Origin: Azoarcus sp.
Lineage (GTDB): Bacteria; Pseudomonadota; Gammaproteobacteria; Burkholderiales; Rhodocyclaceae
Assembly: GCA_031258965.1 (NCBI GenBank)
Contig: JAIRMC010000106.1
Coordinates: 1-64,000 of the forward strand
DNA length: 64,000 bases
Reading direction: 5' to 3'
A program made the translations under genes and the position numbers. Of this stretch, positions 20,554 through 29,423 are shown in pieces (the first letter of the stretch is position 1; each line of letters starts with the position of its first letter). The notes beneath the pieces were generated by a model. It made no database searches, had not been told where the DNA came from, and saw only the letters and a list, made by a program, of their open reading frames with translations.

Positions 20554-20957
20554 ACGATCGGTCGAGTAAAATCTCCCGCCGGGCGGCGCGTTTTCCGAGC
20601 CTCGTGGAAACCCTGGCGCTTGTTCTGCCCGCCGTCGCCGCCATTGCCATGGGCGCGCGCCTGATTGCCGGCCTTCCCAATGGCGAGGACGCGAACTATG
20701 CCCGCGCCCGCGACGACATCCGCGCCCTGCGCAGCGTGATGCTTCTCAGCTCCCACGGGATGCCCGACACTGAAACCGGGCTGCGCGCGCTCGTCGCCCG
20801 GAAGGAGATTCCCTTCCTGCCGCAAGACCCCTGGGGGCGTCCCTACCAGTACCGCAATCCAGGTAAGGAATACGCCTACGAGCTTTTTTCTCTTGGCCCC
20901 GACGGCGTGGAGAGCAAGGACGACGTAATCGCTTGGAATCTCCACGGCGGGCGATGA
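20550..20957 (+). CDS. GspG-like (major pseudopilin C-terminal domain) protein
   Basis: C-term TGLRALVARKEIPFLPQDPWGRPYQYRNPGKEYAYELFSLGPDGVESKDDVIAWN matches the GspG DPWGxPYxYxxPG...DxxSxGxDG pattern; hydrophobic N-terminal helix FPSLVETLALVLPAVAAIAMG. Confidence 0.8.
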   Translation: MNDRSSKISRRAARFPSLVETLALVLPAVAAIAMGARLIAGLPNGEDANYARARDDIRALRSVMLLSSHGMPDTETGLRALVARKEIPFLPQDPWGRPYQYRNPGKEYAYELFSLGPDGVESKDDVIAWNLHGGR

Positions 20958-23191
20958 TGGGGATGACTTTTGCGCTTTCTCCGCTGCTTTCGTCCGCGCC
21001 TGTAGCCGGAAGAAGCTGCGCGGGCTGGAGCCTCGCCCTGCTGGCGCTGGCGCTGGCAAGCCATGCGCCCGCCCTGCCTCTAGCTGCGTGGCCCGCACTG
21101 CTCCTCGCGCTGTGTAGCCGGGGATTGCCGCCACGACCCTGGGCGCCAATCCTGCGGCTCGTCCTTTTCGGTGGAGCCGTGGTCACCGCCGGGCTGGTCT
21201 TCGGCTGGACGGACAGCCAGACGATACGTCTCGCGCTGCTCCTCGTGCTGGCGCTTAAATGGGCCGAAGCGTGCGTCGCGCGGGAATTCGTCCTGCTCGC
21301 GGGCGGGTCGCTGCTCGCGGGCGCGCTCGGCCTGCTGCACTGGAATGAATGGACGGGTCTCGCGCTGATCGCGCTCCTGCCGCTCCTCGCGCTGGGCGTG
21401 CTGGAAACCGCGGCGGAAGCGGAAATGCGCGGCGGGCAACCGGAACCCTTCCTGTCCGCCCTTACGGCGGGGCGGCGCGTCGGCGCGCGCGTGCTGGCCA
21501 GACTCGGCGGCAACCTGGGCCGTCTCGCGCTGGCCCTGCCGCTTGCAGTCGCGCTGTTCATCTTCTTCCCGCGCATACCGGGGCCGCTTTGGGACATCGG
21601 CCTCAGCTTCGGCCTGCCGCTGCCAGTCTCGCTGGAAAAATCCAGCCAGGGGCTTGGCGTCTCCACCCGCCTGAAACCCGGGCAAAGCCAGGCCCAGTCC
21701 GGCGTCTCCGAAAGTGCCCCGGTACTGATCGCCGAATTCGAGAACTGGGTACCGCCGACGAGCTTGCTTTACTGGCGCGGGCCGGTCTATTACGAATTCG
21801 ACGGGCGCGAATGGCGGCTCGGCCCGGAATACGAAGCAGGGCAGGGGCGCTCGCTCATGCGGCGCGGCTGGACGAAAGGCGGTGCCTTTTCCGCGACGCT
21901 GGCGAGGAAATCGAACGAAATCACCTACACCGTGCGCCTCACCCCGCACGACCGCCTCTGGCTTTACGGGCTGGATCTGCCCGCCGCGCTCGATGCCGAA
22001 TCCTTCATCAGCACCGACTGGCAAGTGCTCGCCCATCGCCCTGTGGAAGCGGAAACCCGCTACCGCCTGAAATCCTGGCTGGAGTGGGAAGCGGGCGGCA
22101 CGCTCGACGAAGCACTGCGTTTGCGCGCGTTGGCCCTGCCCGAAGTCGGCAACCCCCGCTTGCGGGCGCTCGGCGCGAAACTGGCCGCGCAGCCGCCGGA
22201 CGCGCGCGTCGTCTCTGCCCTCAAGATGCTCCTGGAAAACGGCTACAACGTACGCGATCGCTTCACCTTCCGTGAAGGGCCGGATGCGCTCGACGAATTC
22301 TGGTTCGACACCCGCGAAGGCAATGCCGACCTCTACGCGGGCGCGTTCGTCTACCTGATGCGCGCCGCCGGATTGCCCGCGCGGCTCGTCACCGGCTACC
22401 GGGGCGGCAAACTGATGGCGCTCACCGACTACGTCATCGTCAAAAAAAACCACGCCCACGCCTGGGCGGAAGTCTGGGACGAGGCGCGGGGCTGGCGGCG
22501 CATCGACCCTATCGGCATGATCGCGCCGGAACGCTTCGGCAACGCCAGCAAACAGGCGATCGCGCCCAAACCCTCGGCAAGCGCCGCGCCCAAACCGCCG
22601 CCGCAACAGGCCGCGCGCCGACAGACCACGAACAACGCGTCCCGGCAGGCACCGCCCGCGCCGCCCAGTGGTGCGCCCGTCGCCGTGAAAGTGCCCAGCC
22701 CCGGACTGGACGACTTTTTCGCGCGCTGGATTTTCCGGCTCGACGGTGAAACACAGCAATCGCTGCTTGCCGGGCTGGGCGAAAAACTCGGCGGCACGCT
22801 GGGCGGCAAATTCGCCTGGGTTTGGCTGCTGATCGGCGCGGCGCTCTCCAGCGCGCTCGTGCTCGGCATCGGGCAGGCAATCGTCTGGCGGCGGGAAGCC
22901 CGTAGCCTGCCGCCGCCCCAACGGCACTGGAACCGCATTGGCCGCCTGCTCGCCCGCCGTGGCTTCTTGCAGGCCGCCTGGGAATGCCCGGCTAGCTTCG
23001 CCTGCCGCGTCGCCGCTGTCCGCCCGCTCTGGGCAGACGCCTTGCGCGCCCTGGCAGACGCCTATACCGGCTGGCGCTATGCTCCCGCACAGCCGGACGC
23101 TCCCCGGCGCGTCGAAACCCGCGCCCGAAAACTTCAAAACCTGATCCTGGCCGACACTGCCGCGCCCCGGCCAAAACCGGAGACACCCTGA
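20954..23191 (+). CDS. TgpA-like DUF3488/transglutaminase-like membrane protein, catalytic Cys apparently lost
   Basis: N-terminal multi-TM, then GNADLYAGAFVYLMRAAGLPARLVTGYRGG ... NHAHAWAEVWDEARGWRRIDP; GFCEHYASAF-type motif replaced by GNADLYAGAF. Confidence 0.88.
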   Translation: MMGMTFALSPLLSSAPVAGRSCAGWSLALLALALASHAPALPLAAWPALLLALCSRGLPPRPWAPILRLVLFGGAVVTAGLVFGWTDSQTIRLALLLVLALKWAEACVAREFVLLAGGSLLAGALGLLHWNEWTGLALIALLPLLALGVLETAAEAEMRGGQPEPFLSALTAGRRVGARVLARLGGNLGRLALALPLAVALFIFFPRIPGPLWDIGLSFGLPLPVSLEKSSQGLGVSTRLKPGQSQAQSGVSESAPVLIAEFENWVPPTSLLYWRGPVYYEFDGREWRLGPEYEAGQGRSLMRRGWTKGGAFSATLARKSNEITYTVRLTPHDRLWLYGLDLPAALDAESFISTDWQVLAHRPVEAETRYRLKSWLEWEAGGTLDEALRLRALALPEVGNPRLRALGAKLAAQPPDARVVSALKMLLENGYNVRDRFTFREGPDALDEFWFDTREGNADLYAGAFVYLMRAAGLPARLVTGYRGGKLMALTDYVIVKKNHAHAWAEVWDEARGWRRIDPIGMIAPERFGNASKQAIAPKPSASAAPKPPPQQAARRQTTNNASRQAPPAPPSGAPVAVKVPSPGLDDFFARWIFRLDGETQQSLLAGLGEKLGGTLGGKFAWVWLLIGAALSSALVLGIGQAIVWRREARSLPPPQRHWNRIGRLLARRGFLQAAWECPASFACRVAAVRPLWADALRALADAYTGWRYAPAQPDAPRRVETRARKLQNLILADTAAPRPKPETP

Positions 23192-23200
23192 GGATTCGCC

Positions 23201-24388
23201 ATGCTCCAGATCTTCCGCGTCTTCCTGTGCACTTGCTTCACCCTCCTGGCCGCGCCCGCATCGGCCGCGCCCGACGGCGCAGCCGTCATCGCCGAAATCC
23301 TCCAGCGCGGCGAGGCTGCCGTCGCTGCCTACGATCCCGCCCGCTCGCTCGCCACCGCCAGCGAATTCTCATCGCTCTACTTTGACCGCTTCGAGGCGCT
23401 GGAGCTGGATCTGGGCCTGCGCGACGCCGGGTTGAAAAACGAACTGGAAGTCCTCTTTGGCGCGCTCAACGGCAGCGCCATGCGCGGCGTACCGCGCGAG
23501 CGGCTGGAAAGCGCCTGGCGCGACCTGAAAACAAGACTCGCGGATGCCCAGGCCCTTTACGGCGATGCCGCCCGTGCGGACGATGGTAGCGCCATCTTCC
23601 TCAAAGCCTTTCTCATCCTGCTGCGCGAGGGGGCTGAAGCCTTGCTCGTCGTCAGCGCGCTGGCTGCCTGGCTGCGCCGCTCCGGCGCGGCGGACAAGGA
23701 ATGGGTCATCCACGCGGGCGTCGCCGTGGCGATACCCCTGTCCATCCTTACCGGATGGGCCGTCGACACCCTGCTCCAGCGCATCGGCGCGCCACTGGCG
23801 GTTGTGGAAGGCGTCACCATGCTCGCCGCCAGCGCCATGCTCTTCTACGTAAGCTGCTGGCTCTTCGCCAAACGCGAGGCCCGGCGATGGGAAGAATGGA
23901 TCGCCGGACAAATGGAAACCGCCCTTGGCGCCGGGTCGCTGCTGGCGCTCGGCGGCACTGCCTGCCTCGCCGTTTACCGGGAAGGCGCGGAAACCGTCCT
24001 GTTCTACCAGGCGCTCGCCGTCGGCGCTTCCGGGCAGGAAAACGCCATCTACGCTGGATTCGCCCTTGCCATCCTTACCCTTGCCGCGCTCTACTTCGCC
24101 CTGCGCCACGCCGCGCTTCGCCTGCCCTTCGGCCTGTTCTTTGGCGCGACCTCCGTGCTGCTCTATGGCCTCTCCATCGTTTTTCTCGGCCAGGCCATCG
24201 TCGAACTCCAGGCCGCTGGCTGGATGGCCAGCATCTACCTGCCGGGCTTCCCGCAAATAAGCTGGCTAGGCATCGCCCCAAGCGCCCAAAGCCTGGGTGC
24301 GCAAACCCTGCTGCTGCTCCTGCCCCTCATCTGGCTCGCGTACCGCCGTTTCGGCAAAAGCGCCGCCGCTACCGCGCCGGTTTCCTGA
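23201..24388 (+). CDS. FTR1-family iron permease
   Basis: Two REGxE motifs: LLREGAEALLVV and YREGAETVLFYQAL. Confidence 0.9.
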   Translation: MLQIFRVFLCTCFTLLAAPASAAPDGAAVIAEILQRGEAAVAAYDPARSLATASEFSSLYFDRFEALELDLGLRDAGLKNELEVLFGALNGSAMRGVPRERLESAWRDLKTRLADAQALYGDAARADDGSAIFLKAFLILLREGAEALLVVSALAAWLRRSGAADKEWVIHAGVAVAIPLSILTGWAVDTLLQRIGAPLAVVEGVTMLAASAMLFYVSCWLFAKREARRWEEWIAGQMETALGAGSLLALGGTACLAVYREGAETVLFYQALAVGASGQENAIYAGFALAILTLAALYFALRHAALRLPFGLFFGATSVLLYGLSIVFLGQAIVELQAAGWMASIYLPGFPQISWLGIAPSAQSLGAQTLLLLLPLIWLAYRRFGKSAAATAPVS

Positions 24389-24425
24389 AACTGCATCCCA
24401 TCCCATCATAACCGGAGAACCACCC

Positions 24426-24644
24426 ATGAAATCCGTCGCATCCTCTATTGCCCTGCTCACCTTGACCGCCGCACTCACCGCCTGCGAAAAAGAAGTCCGG
24501 AGCGTCGAATGGTACAAGGCAAACGATGTTGAACGCATGTCCGTCATCGTCGAATGCAAATCGAATCCCGACAAACTGAACAAGACGGAAAACTGCATCA
24601 ACGCCAAGAAAGCCAATCGGGAAATACTCAATCCGGGCCGATGA
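24426..24644 (+). CDS. EexN-family (entry-exclusion-like) lipoprotein
   Basis: MKSVASSIALLTLTAALTACEKEVRSVEWYKANDVERMSVIVECKSNPDKLNKTENCINAKKA: lipobox plus V-x-WY...C..NP..L..T.NCINA pattern. Confidence 0.75.
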   Translation: MKSVASSIALLTLTAALTACEKEVRSVEWYKANDVERMSVIVECKSNPDKLNKTENCINAKKANREILNPGR

Positions 24645-24659
24645 GGAAGAAATCCTGGC

Positions 24660-24716
24660 TGCCGACCGTGCGTCGCGTGCGCGCGGCGGCGGCAGATAAA
24701 CGTCGAAACGCGCCAT
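24660..24716 (-). pseudogene. 5' stub of ccdB toxin gene
   Basis: TGATG overlap with the ccdA stop, then ATG GCG CGT TTC GAC GTT TAT = MARFDVY (CcdB start), after which the sequence no longer resembles CcdB. Confidence 0.6.
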
Positions 24717-24976
24717 CAGAGCGCCCGCCATTCATCCAGCAGCAGGCCTTCTTTTTCGACGATGGCATTGTATGCGTCGATGAATACTGCATGCTCTGCC
24801 TTCCAGCGCGCTTCCTGTTCCCTGCGCACGACTTCCCGCAAATAATTGTTGCAGACCTGTGAAATATTGATGTGCAAACGTTTCGCGGCGTCCAGAACAT
24901 CCGCGCTCAGGCTCAGGTTCGTGGCGCGCTTGCCGGTATTCCGGGTGGAGGCGAGTGTCGATGAAGTACTGGACAT
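24716..24976 (-). CDS. CcdA-like type II antitoxin (orphan)
   Basis: GKRATNLSLSADVLDAAKRLHINISQVCNNYLREVVRREQEARWKAEHAVFIDAYNAIVEKEGLLLDEWRAL. Confidence 0.85.
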   Translation of the reverse strand: MSSTSSTLASTRNTGKRATNLSLSADVLDAAKRLHINISQVCNNYLREVVRREQEARWKAEHAVFIDAYNAIVEKEGLLLDEWRAL

Positions 24977-25051
24977 GGCGGAGCGGTGCACTGGTGATGC
25001 GCATTTAACAGTGCGCATCACTGTAGCACAATTCTTCCGGCTGGGATATCC

Positions 25052-26737
25052 TCACGCCACCCGCCTCTCCCGCGCCTCGCTGCCGAGCCGGTTGATGCCG
25101 CTCACCAGAGCGCGGATCGAGGCGGTGACGATGTTTTCGTCGATGCCTACGCCGTAACGCCCGCCGCCGCCGCTTGTGCCCGCAAGCTCAAGGAAGGCGC
25201 AGGCGCGGGCGTCGCCGCCGTCCAGGCTGGCAGAGATCGACTGCTCCTCGAAGCTGCGCACCTGCACGGCGATACCGACCTGGCGCAGTGCATGCACGGC
25301 GGCGTCGATGGGACCGTTGCCTTGTCCGGTAAGAGTCTGGCGCAGGCCGTCGATGTCAACGGTCAGCTCAATGCCCTGCTGACGGCCTTGTTCGCGCAAA
25401 TGGTGCTCGACGTAGCCCACCGGCGTTTGCGGCGCGAAATAGGCGCGGGAAAAAAGCTGCCAGATTGCCTCGGCGCTCATCTCGCCACTGGTTTCAGTCT
25501 CGCGCTGTACCTCGCGCGAAAACTCTACTTGCAAACGGCGGGGCATGGCGATGCCGTAGCGGGTTTGCAGCAGCCAAGCAATGCCGCCCTTGCCGGATTG
25601 GCTGTTCACGCGAATGACGGAGTCGTAGCTGCGTCCGATGTCAGCGGGGTCGATGGTGAGATAGGGCAAAGTCCAGGGCGCGTCGGGCTGCTGCACGGCG
25701 AAACCTTTTTTGATGGCGTCCTGGTGCGAGCCGGAAAAAGCGGTGAATACGAGATCGCCCGCGTAGGGGTGGCGGGGGTGGATCGGCATGCCCGTGCATT
25801 GCTCGAAAGTGCGCGCCACCGCGTCGATGTCCGGGAAATCCAGCCCCGGCGCGATGCCCTGCGTATATAAATTGAGCGCGAGCGTCACGAGGTCGACGTT
25901 GCCGGTGCGCTCGCCGTTACCGAACAGACAGCCCTCGATGCGGTCGGCCCCGGCCATGAGGCCCAGTTCGGCGGCGGCGACGCCCGTGCCGCGGTCGTTG
26001 TGGGGATGGAGCGACAAAACGATGCTGTCCCGTCGGGCAAGATGACGATGCATCCACTCGATCTGGTCGGCGTAGTGGTTGGGCGTGGAAAGCTCGACCG
26101 TCGCGGGCAGATTGATGATGACCTTGTTGCTGGGCGTCGCCTCCCAGGCTTCTGTCACGGCATCGCACACTTCGCACGCGAATTCCAGTTCCGTGCCGGA
26201 AAAGGTCTCCGGGCTGTATTCAAGCACGATTTCCGTATCGGAGATGTCCTCCGCCAATTGGCGGATGCGCCCGGTTGCCGTCGTGGCAAGCTCGATGATC
26301 TCATCCCGTGTCATGCAGAACACCACCTCGCGGAATGTGGGCGAGGTGGCGTTATACACATGCACGATGGCGCGGCGGGCACCCTTGAGGGCCTCCATCG
26401 TGCGGACGATGATCTCGTCGCGCGCCTGCGTGAGCACTTCGATAGTAACGTCGGGCGGGATATGATCGCCCTCGATGAGATGGCGCACAAAATCGAACTC
26501 CGTCTGTGACGCGGCCGGGAAACCGACTTCGATTTCCTTGAAGCCGATTTCGCACAGCGTGCGGAACAGGCGCATCTTGCGCTCTATGTCCATCGGTTCG
26601 AACAGCGCCTGGTTGCCGTCGCGCAGATCGGTGCTCATCCAGACCGGCGCGCGTTCGATGGGGCGATCCGGCCACTGCCGGTCAATGAGGCGGACGGGCG
26701 GAAAAGGGCGGTACTTACTGGCGGGGTTAGAGAGCAT
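25052..26737 (-). CDS. leuA: 2-isopropylmalate synthase
   Basis: [52 protein letters not shown]..., [42 protein letters not shown]. Confidence 0.96.
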   Translation of the reverse strand: MLSNPASKYRPFPPVRLIDRQWPDRPIERAPVWMSTDLRDGNQALFEPMDIERKMRLFRTLCEIGFKEIEVGFPAASQTEFDFVRHLIEGDHIPPDVTIEVLTQARDEIIVRTMEALKGARRAIVHVYNATSPTFREVVFCMTRDEIIELATTATGRIRQLAEDISDTEIVLEYSPETFSGTELEFACEVCDAVTEAWEATPSNKVIINLPATVELSTPNHYADQIEWMHRHLARRDSIVLSLHPHNDRGTGVAAAELGLMAGADRIEGCLFGNGERTGNVDLVTLALNLYTQGIAPGLDFPDIDAVARTFEQCTGMPIHPRHPYAGDLVFTAFSGSHQDAIKKGFAVQQPDAPWTLPYLTIDPADIGRSYDSVIRVNSQSGKGGIAWLLQTRYGIAMPRRLQVEFSREVQRETETSGEMSAEAIWQLFSRAYFAPQTPVGYVEHHLREQGRQQGIELTVDIDGLRQTLTGQGNGPIDAAVHALRQVGIAVQVRSFEEQSISASLDGGDARACAFLELAGTSGGGGRYGVGIDENIVTASIRALVSGINRLGSEARERRVA

Positions 26738-26920
26738 TTTGGATTCCTTTGGCGTTGCCGATTGATTAAGGATAGAGGCAGCACGCCATATTACGCATTT
26801 GCCGTGGTAGGCGATTGCAATGTTCAGGCAGATTACAGTATGCCGTGAATGATTATTTCGTCAAAACTCGGCTTGGTGAAATAATCTGCTTTTTATCGTG
26901 CAGACAACGCGGAGACCGCC

Positions 26921-27385
26921 ATGGAATTCGACCGCTACGACCGCCAGATACTCGAAATCCTGCAACGGGAGGGGCGCATCAGCAACCAGGAACTCGCCGA
27001 GCGCGCCAGCCTTTCCCCTTCCGCCTGCCTGCGCCGCGTGCGCGCGCTGGAAGAATCTGGTTTCATCACCGGCTACCGCGCGCTATTGGACGCTCGCCGC
27101 CTTGGTCTCTCGCTCACCGCGTTGCTTCACATCTCCATGGACAGCCACACCCCCGAACGTTTCGCTCATTTCGAGTCCGAAATTGCCCGGCTCGACGCCG
27201 TGCTCGAATGCCTGCTCATAACCGGCCAGAGCGCCGACTACCAGTTAAAGGTTGTCGTCGTGGACATGGACGCCTATCAAGAGCTGCTCTTGCAGCACAT
27301 CACCCGCATCAAGGGCGTCTCTGGCGTGCATACCAGCTTTGTATTGCGGCGGGTGATGGATAATACGGCCCTGCCGCTGAGGTGA
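26921..27385 (+). CDS. Lrp/AsnC-family transcriptional regulator
   Basis: LDRQILEILQREGRISNQELAERASLSPSACLRRVRALEESGFI-type HTH plus RAM domain; divergent from leuA. Confidence 0.94.
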   Translation: MEFDRYDRQILEILQREGRISNQELAERASLSPSACLRRVRALEESGFITGYRALLDARRLGLSLTALLHISMDSHTPERFAHFESEIARLDAVLECLLITGQSADYQLKVVVVDMDAYQELLLQHITRIKGVSGVHTSFVLRRVMDNTALPLR

Positions 27386-27524
27386 TATTCAATGATGAAT
27401 GTCCATGGGGGCTTGATGTTTTGTTCGTAAACTTCTAGAGTCAAGGGGACATCGCATTGCGAACGGTTTCCCATGGGTTTGCAGGCGGCCGGAAAGCGGC
27501 GATTTATGACGAAAAGGAGATGTC

Positions 27525-27722
27525 GTGGGAGCATTAGCCCCTTACCATAAACCGGCACGGCGGCGCACGGCCCTGGATCAACGACTCAGGAACTGGGTCA
27601 ACTCGGGCGAGGCGCAGAATGCCATACGGGCAGCGGTCGATGCTGTGGAAGATTCGATCCTGTTTCTGAACCAAGCGCGGGAGGCAAAGCGGGAAAAGCT
27701 GCGGCAGCCGATCACTTTATAA
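27525..27722 (+). CDS. Small hypothetical protein (65 aa)
   Basis: GTG start with AGGAG RBS; ends 2 nt before the next ORF, suggesting coupling. Confidence 0.55.
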   Translation: MGALAPYHKPARRRTALDQRLRNWVNSGEAQNAIRAAVDAVEDSILFLNQAREAKREKLRQPITL

Positions 27723-27723
27723 G

Positions 27724-29337
27724 ATGGGGCGATTGCCGACGGTCTTTACGGTTTTCCCATACAGCGTCGAAGGGCTTGTCCAGCGCCTCGCCAGCGGTTC
27801 CGGGCAGACTGCGCCGGAAGATGTCAGCAAGAAAATACACGTTTCCTACTTTAAAAGATATTTCGATACCCTGAAAGCGGCCACGGTCGTCGTGGAACCC
27901 GGCTATATCGACCGGGATTATCTTGAAGATCACGCGGCATATTATGATCGCTGCTTCCAGGACTACAAGCGGCGCACGCAAAGGCTGCATTTTTTCAGCG
28001 AAGCCTTCACCCAGAAACAATTCGCGCGGTTGTTGCGGGATCTTTCCGCCGAACCAGGCTACGACACATTGCGCGAATCCTATCTGGGCTTCATCGTGGT
28101 CAAGCCGTTACCGCAAACAATCATTGGCCGTACCTGTCTCAAGACTTACGACCTTGACGGCGGACGCCGCAGATTTCCGTGCCTGCACAATTACTGCGTC
28201 AATTTGTATGGTCTGGCGCTGGAAGTTCAAAGCCTGCCTTACCAGGAACAGGATACCGTTGTCGCCGCCTGCGCCACCAGCGCGTTATGGACGTGCTTTC
28301 ACGGCACTGGCAGGCTTTTCCAGCATAAAATTCCCGCGCCCTTCGAGATTACCAAATGGGCCGAAGATTACATTCCGGAAAGCCCGGACGTTGGTGCGCG
28401 CGTCCTTCCCAACAATGGCTTGACATATGCGCAGATGGCCTATTCCATCCGCCGCGTCGGACTCGAACCTTTCGTGGACGCCGCGTGTGGACGCCATTGG
28501 CTCAATGGCATTGTGTATGCGTACTTGCAAGGCAGGATACCCTCCATCCTGCTGGCCGACCTCGTCGATCACGAAGCGGAACGCAATGGTGAAATCCGGC
28601 AGATGGGTGGGCACGCCATCGCGCTGGCGGGCTTTTCCCTCGGCGATGCCAGGGCAATGGAATACGGCAAGACGGGCTTTTTACTGCGCGCCAGCCGGAT
28701 CGACCATATCTATGGCCACGACGATCAGGTCGGCCCGTTTGCGAGAATGGCATGGAAAAAAATCCACTCTCCCTCCAGTGACGCGCAAGCCGCCGACGAA
28801 GCCGAATGGCTCGAAACCTCCTGGCGCGGGAAAGGCCGCGTTTATGCCATTCCCAACCACATTCTTTTGCCGCTTTATCACAAAATCCGTATCCCCTTTA
28901 CGGTCATACACGGCGCGATGCTGGCGCTGGATGTTTTTCTGGAGCGCGCGCGGGTAAAAAACATGCCTGGCCTGAACCGGGCGGAATGGGATATCTTTCT
29001 CACCACCTGCAACGATTACAAAACAACCATCCGAAAAGACTATAAAGACGCGGGTATCGACATCGCGCCATCACTTCTGGCGACGCTGCCCCGTTTTCTC
29101 TGGCGCGTAATGGTTCGTGTCGACGAAGAATTACAATTGGATTTCCTGTTCGACGCTACGGGAATCGAACGGCACGACTTGTTCGTTCACGCCGTTTCGA
29201 CGAGAAAGGGGTATGCACAAATACTGGAAGTCACGGCGTCCGAAATGCAATCCATGCCTTATGGCTGGTTCCATAATCTGCCCGTGCAGACCCGGGCGGT
29301 ATTGAAATGGTTTTCACGCGGCGAGGAAACCGCCTGA
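27724..29337 (+). CDS. Hypothetical 537-aa protein with papain/C39-like peptidase features
   Basis: QDTVVAACATSALWTCFHGTG (possible Cys site), MGGHAIALAGFSLGDA (possible His site), IYGHDDQVGPFARM. Confidence 0.7.
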   Translation: MGRLPTVFTVFPYSVEGLVQRLASGSGQTAPEDVSKKIHVSYFKRYFDTLKAATVVVEPGYIDRDYLEDHAAYYDRCFQDYKRRTQRLHFFSEAFTQKQFARLLRDLSAEPGYDTLRESYLGFIVVKPLPQTIIGRTCLKTYDLDGGRRRFPCLHNYCVNLYGLALEVQSLPYQEQDTVVAACATSALWTCFHGTGRLFQHKIPAPFEITKWAEDYIPESPDVGARVLPNNGLTYAQMAYSIRRVGLEPFVDAACGRHWLNGIVYAYLQGRIPSILLADLVDHEAERNGEIRQMGGHAIALAGFSLGDARAMEYGKTGFLLRASRIDHIYGHDDQVGPFARMAWKKIHSPSSDAQAADEAEWLETSWRGKGRVYAIPNHILLPLYHKIRIPFTVIHGAMLALDVFLERARVKNMPGLNRAEWDIFLTTCNDYKTTIRKDYKDAGIDIAPSLLATLPRFLWRVMVRVDEELQLDFLFDATGIERHDLFVHAVSTRKGYAQILEVTASEMQSMPYGWFHNLPVQTRAVLKWFSRGEETA

Positions 29338-29389
29338 AACGGCGGCGAATCATCTTCCGTGAACCGTGATGCTGGGCGGACGGCATCGG

Positions 29390-29418
29390 GGCGGGGCGGC
29401 CATCATGACCGCCCCGCC
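29390..29418. terminator. GC-rich hairpin between convergent genes
   Basis: ggcggggcgg / ccgccccgcc, 10-bp perfect stem between ORF ends 29337(+) and 29424(-); weak T tract. Confidence 0.5.
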
Positions 29419-29423
29419 GCCGT

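Noticed and set aside
21080-23137. 685-aa minus-strand ORF
   Set aside because: Shadow of the DUF3488/transglutaminase-like gene in high-GC DNA; no family features.
24426-24976. Complete integrative/conjugative element
   Set aside because: Only an EexN-like gene and a ccdA relic are present; no relaxase, T4SS, integrase or att repeats were recognised.
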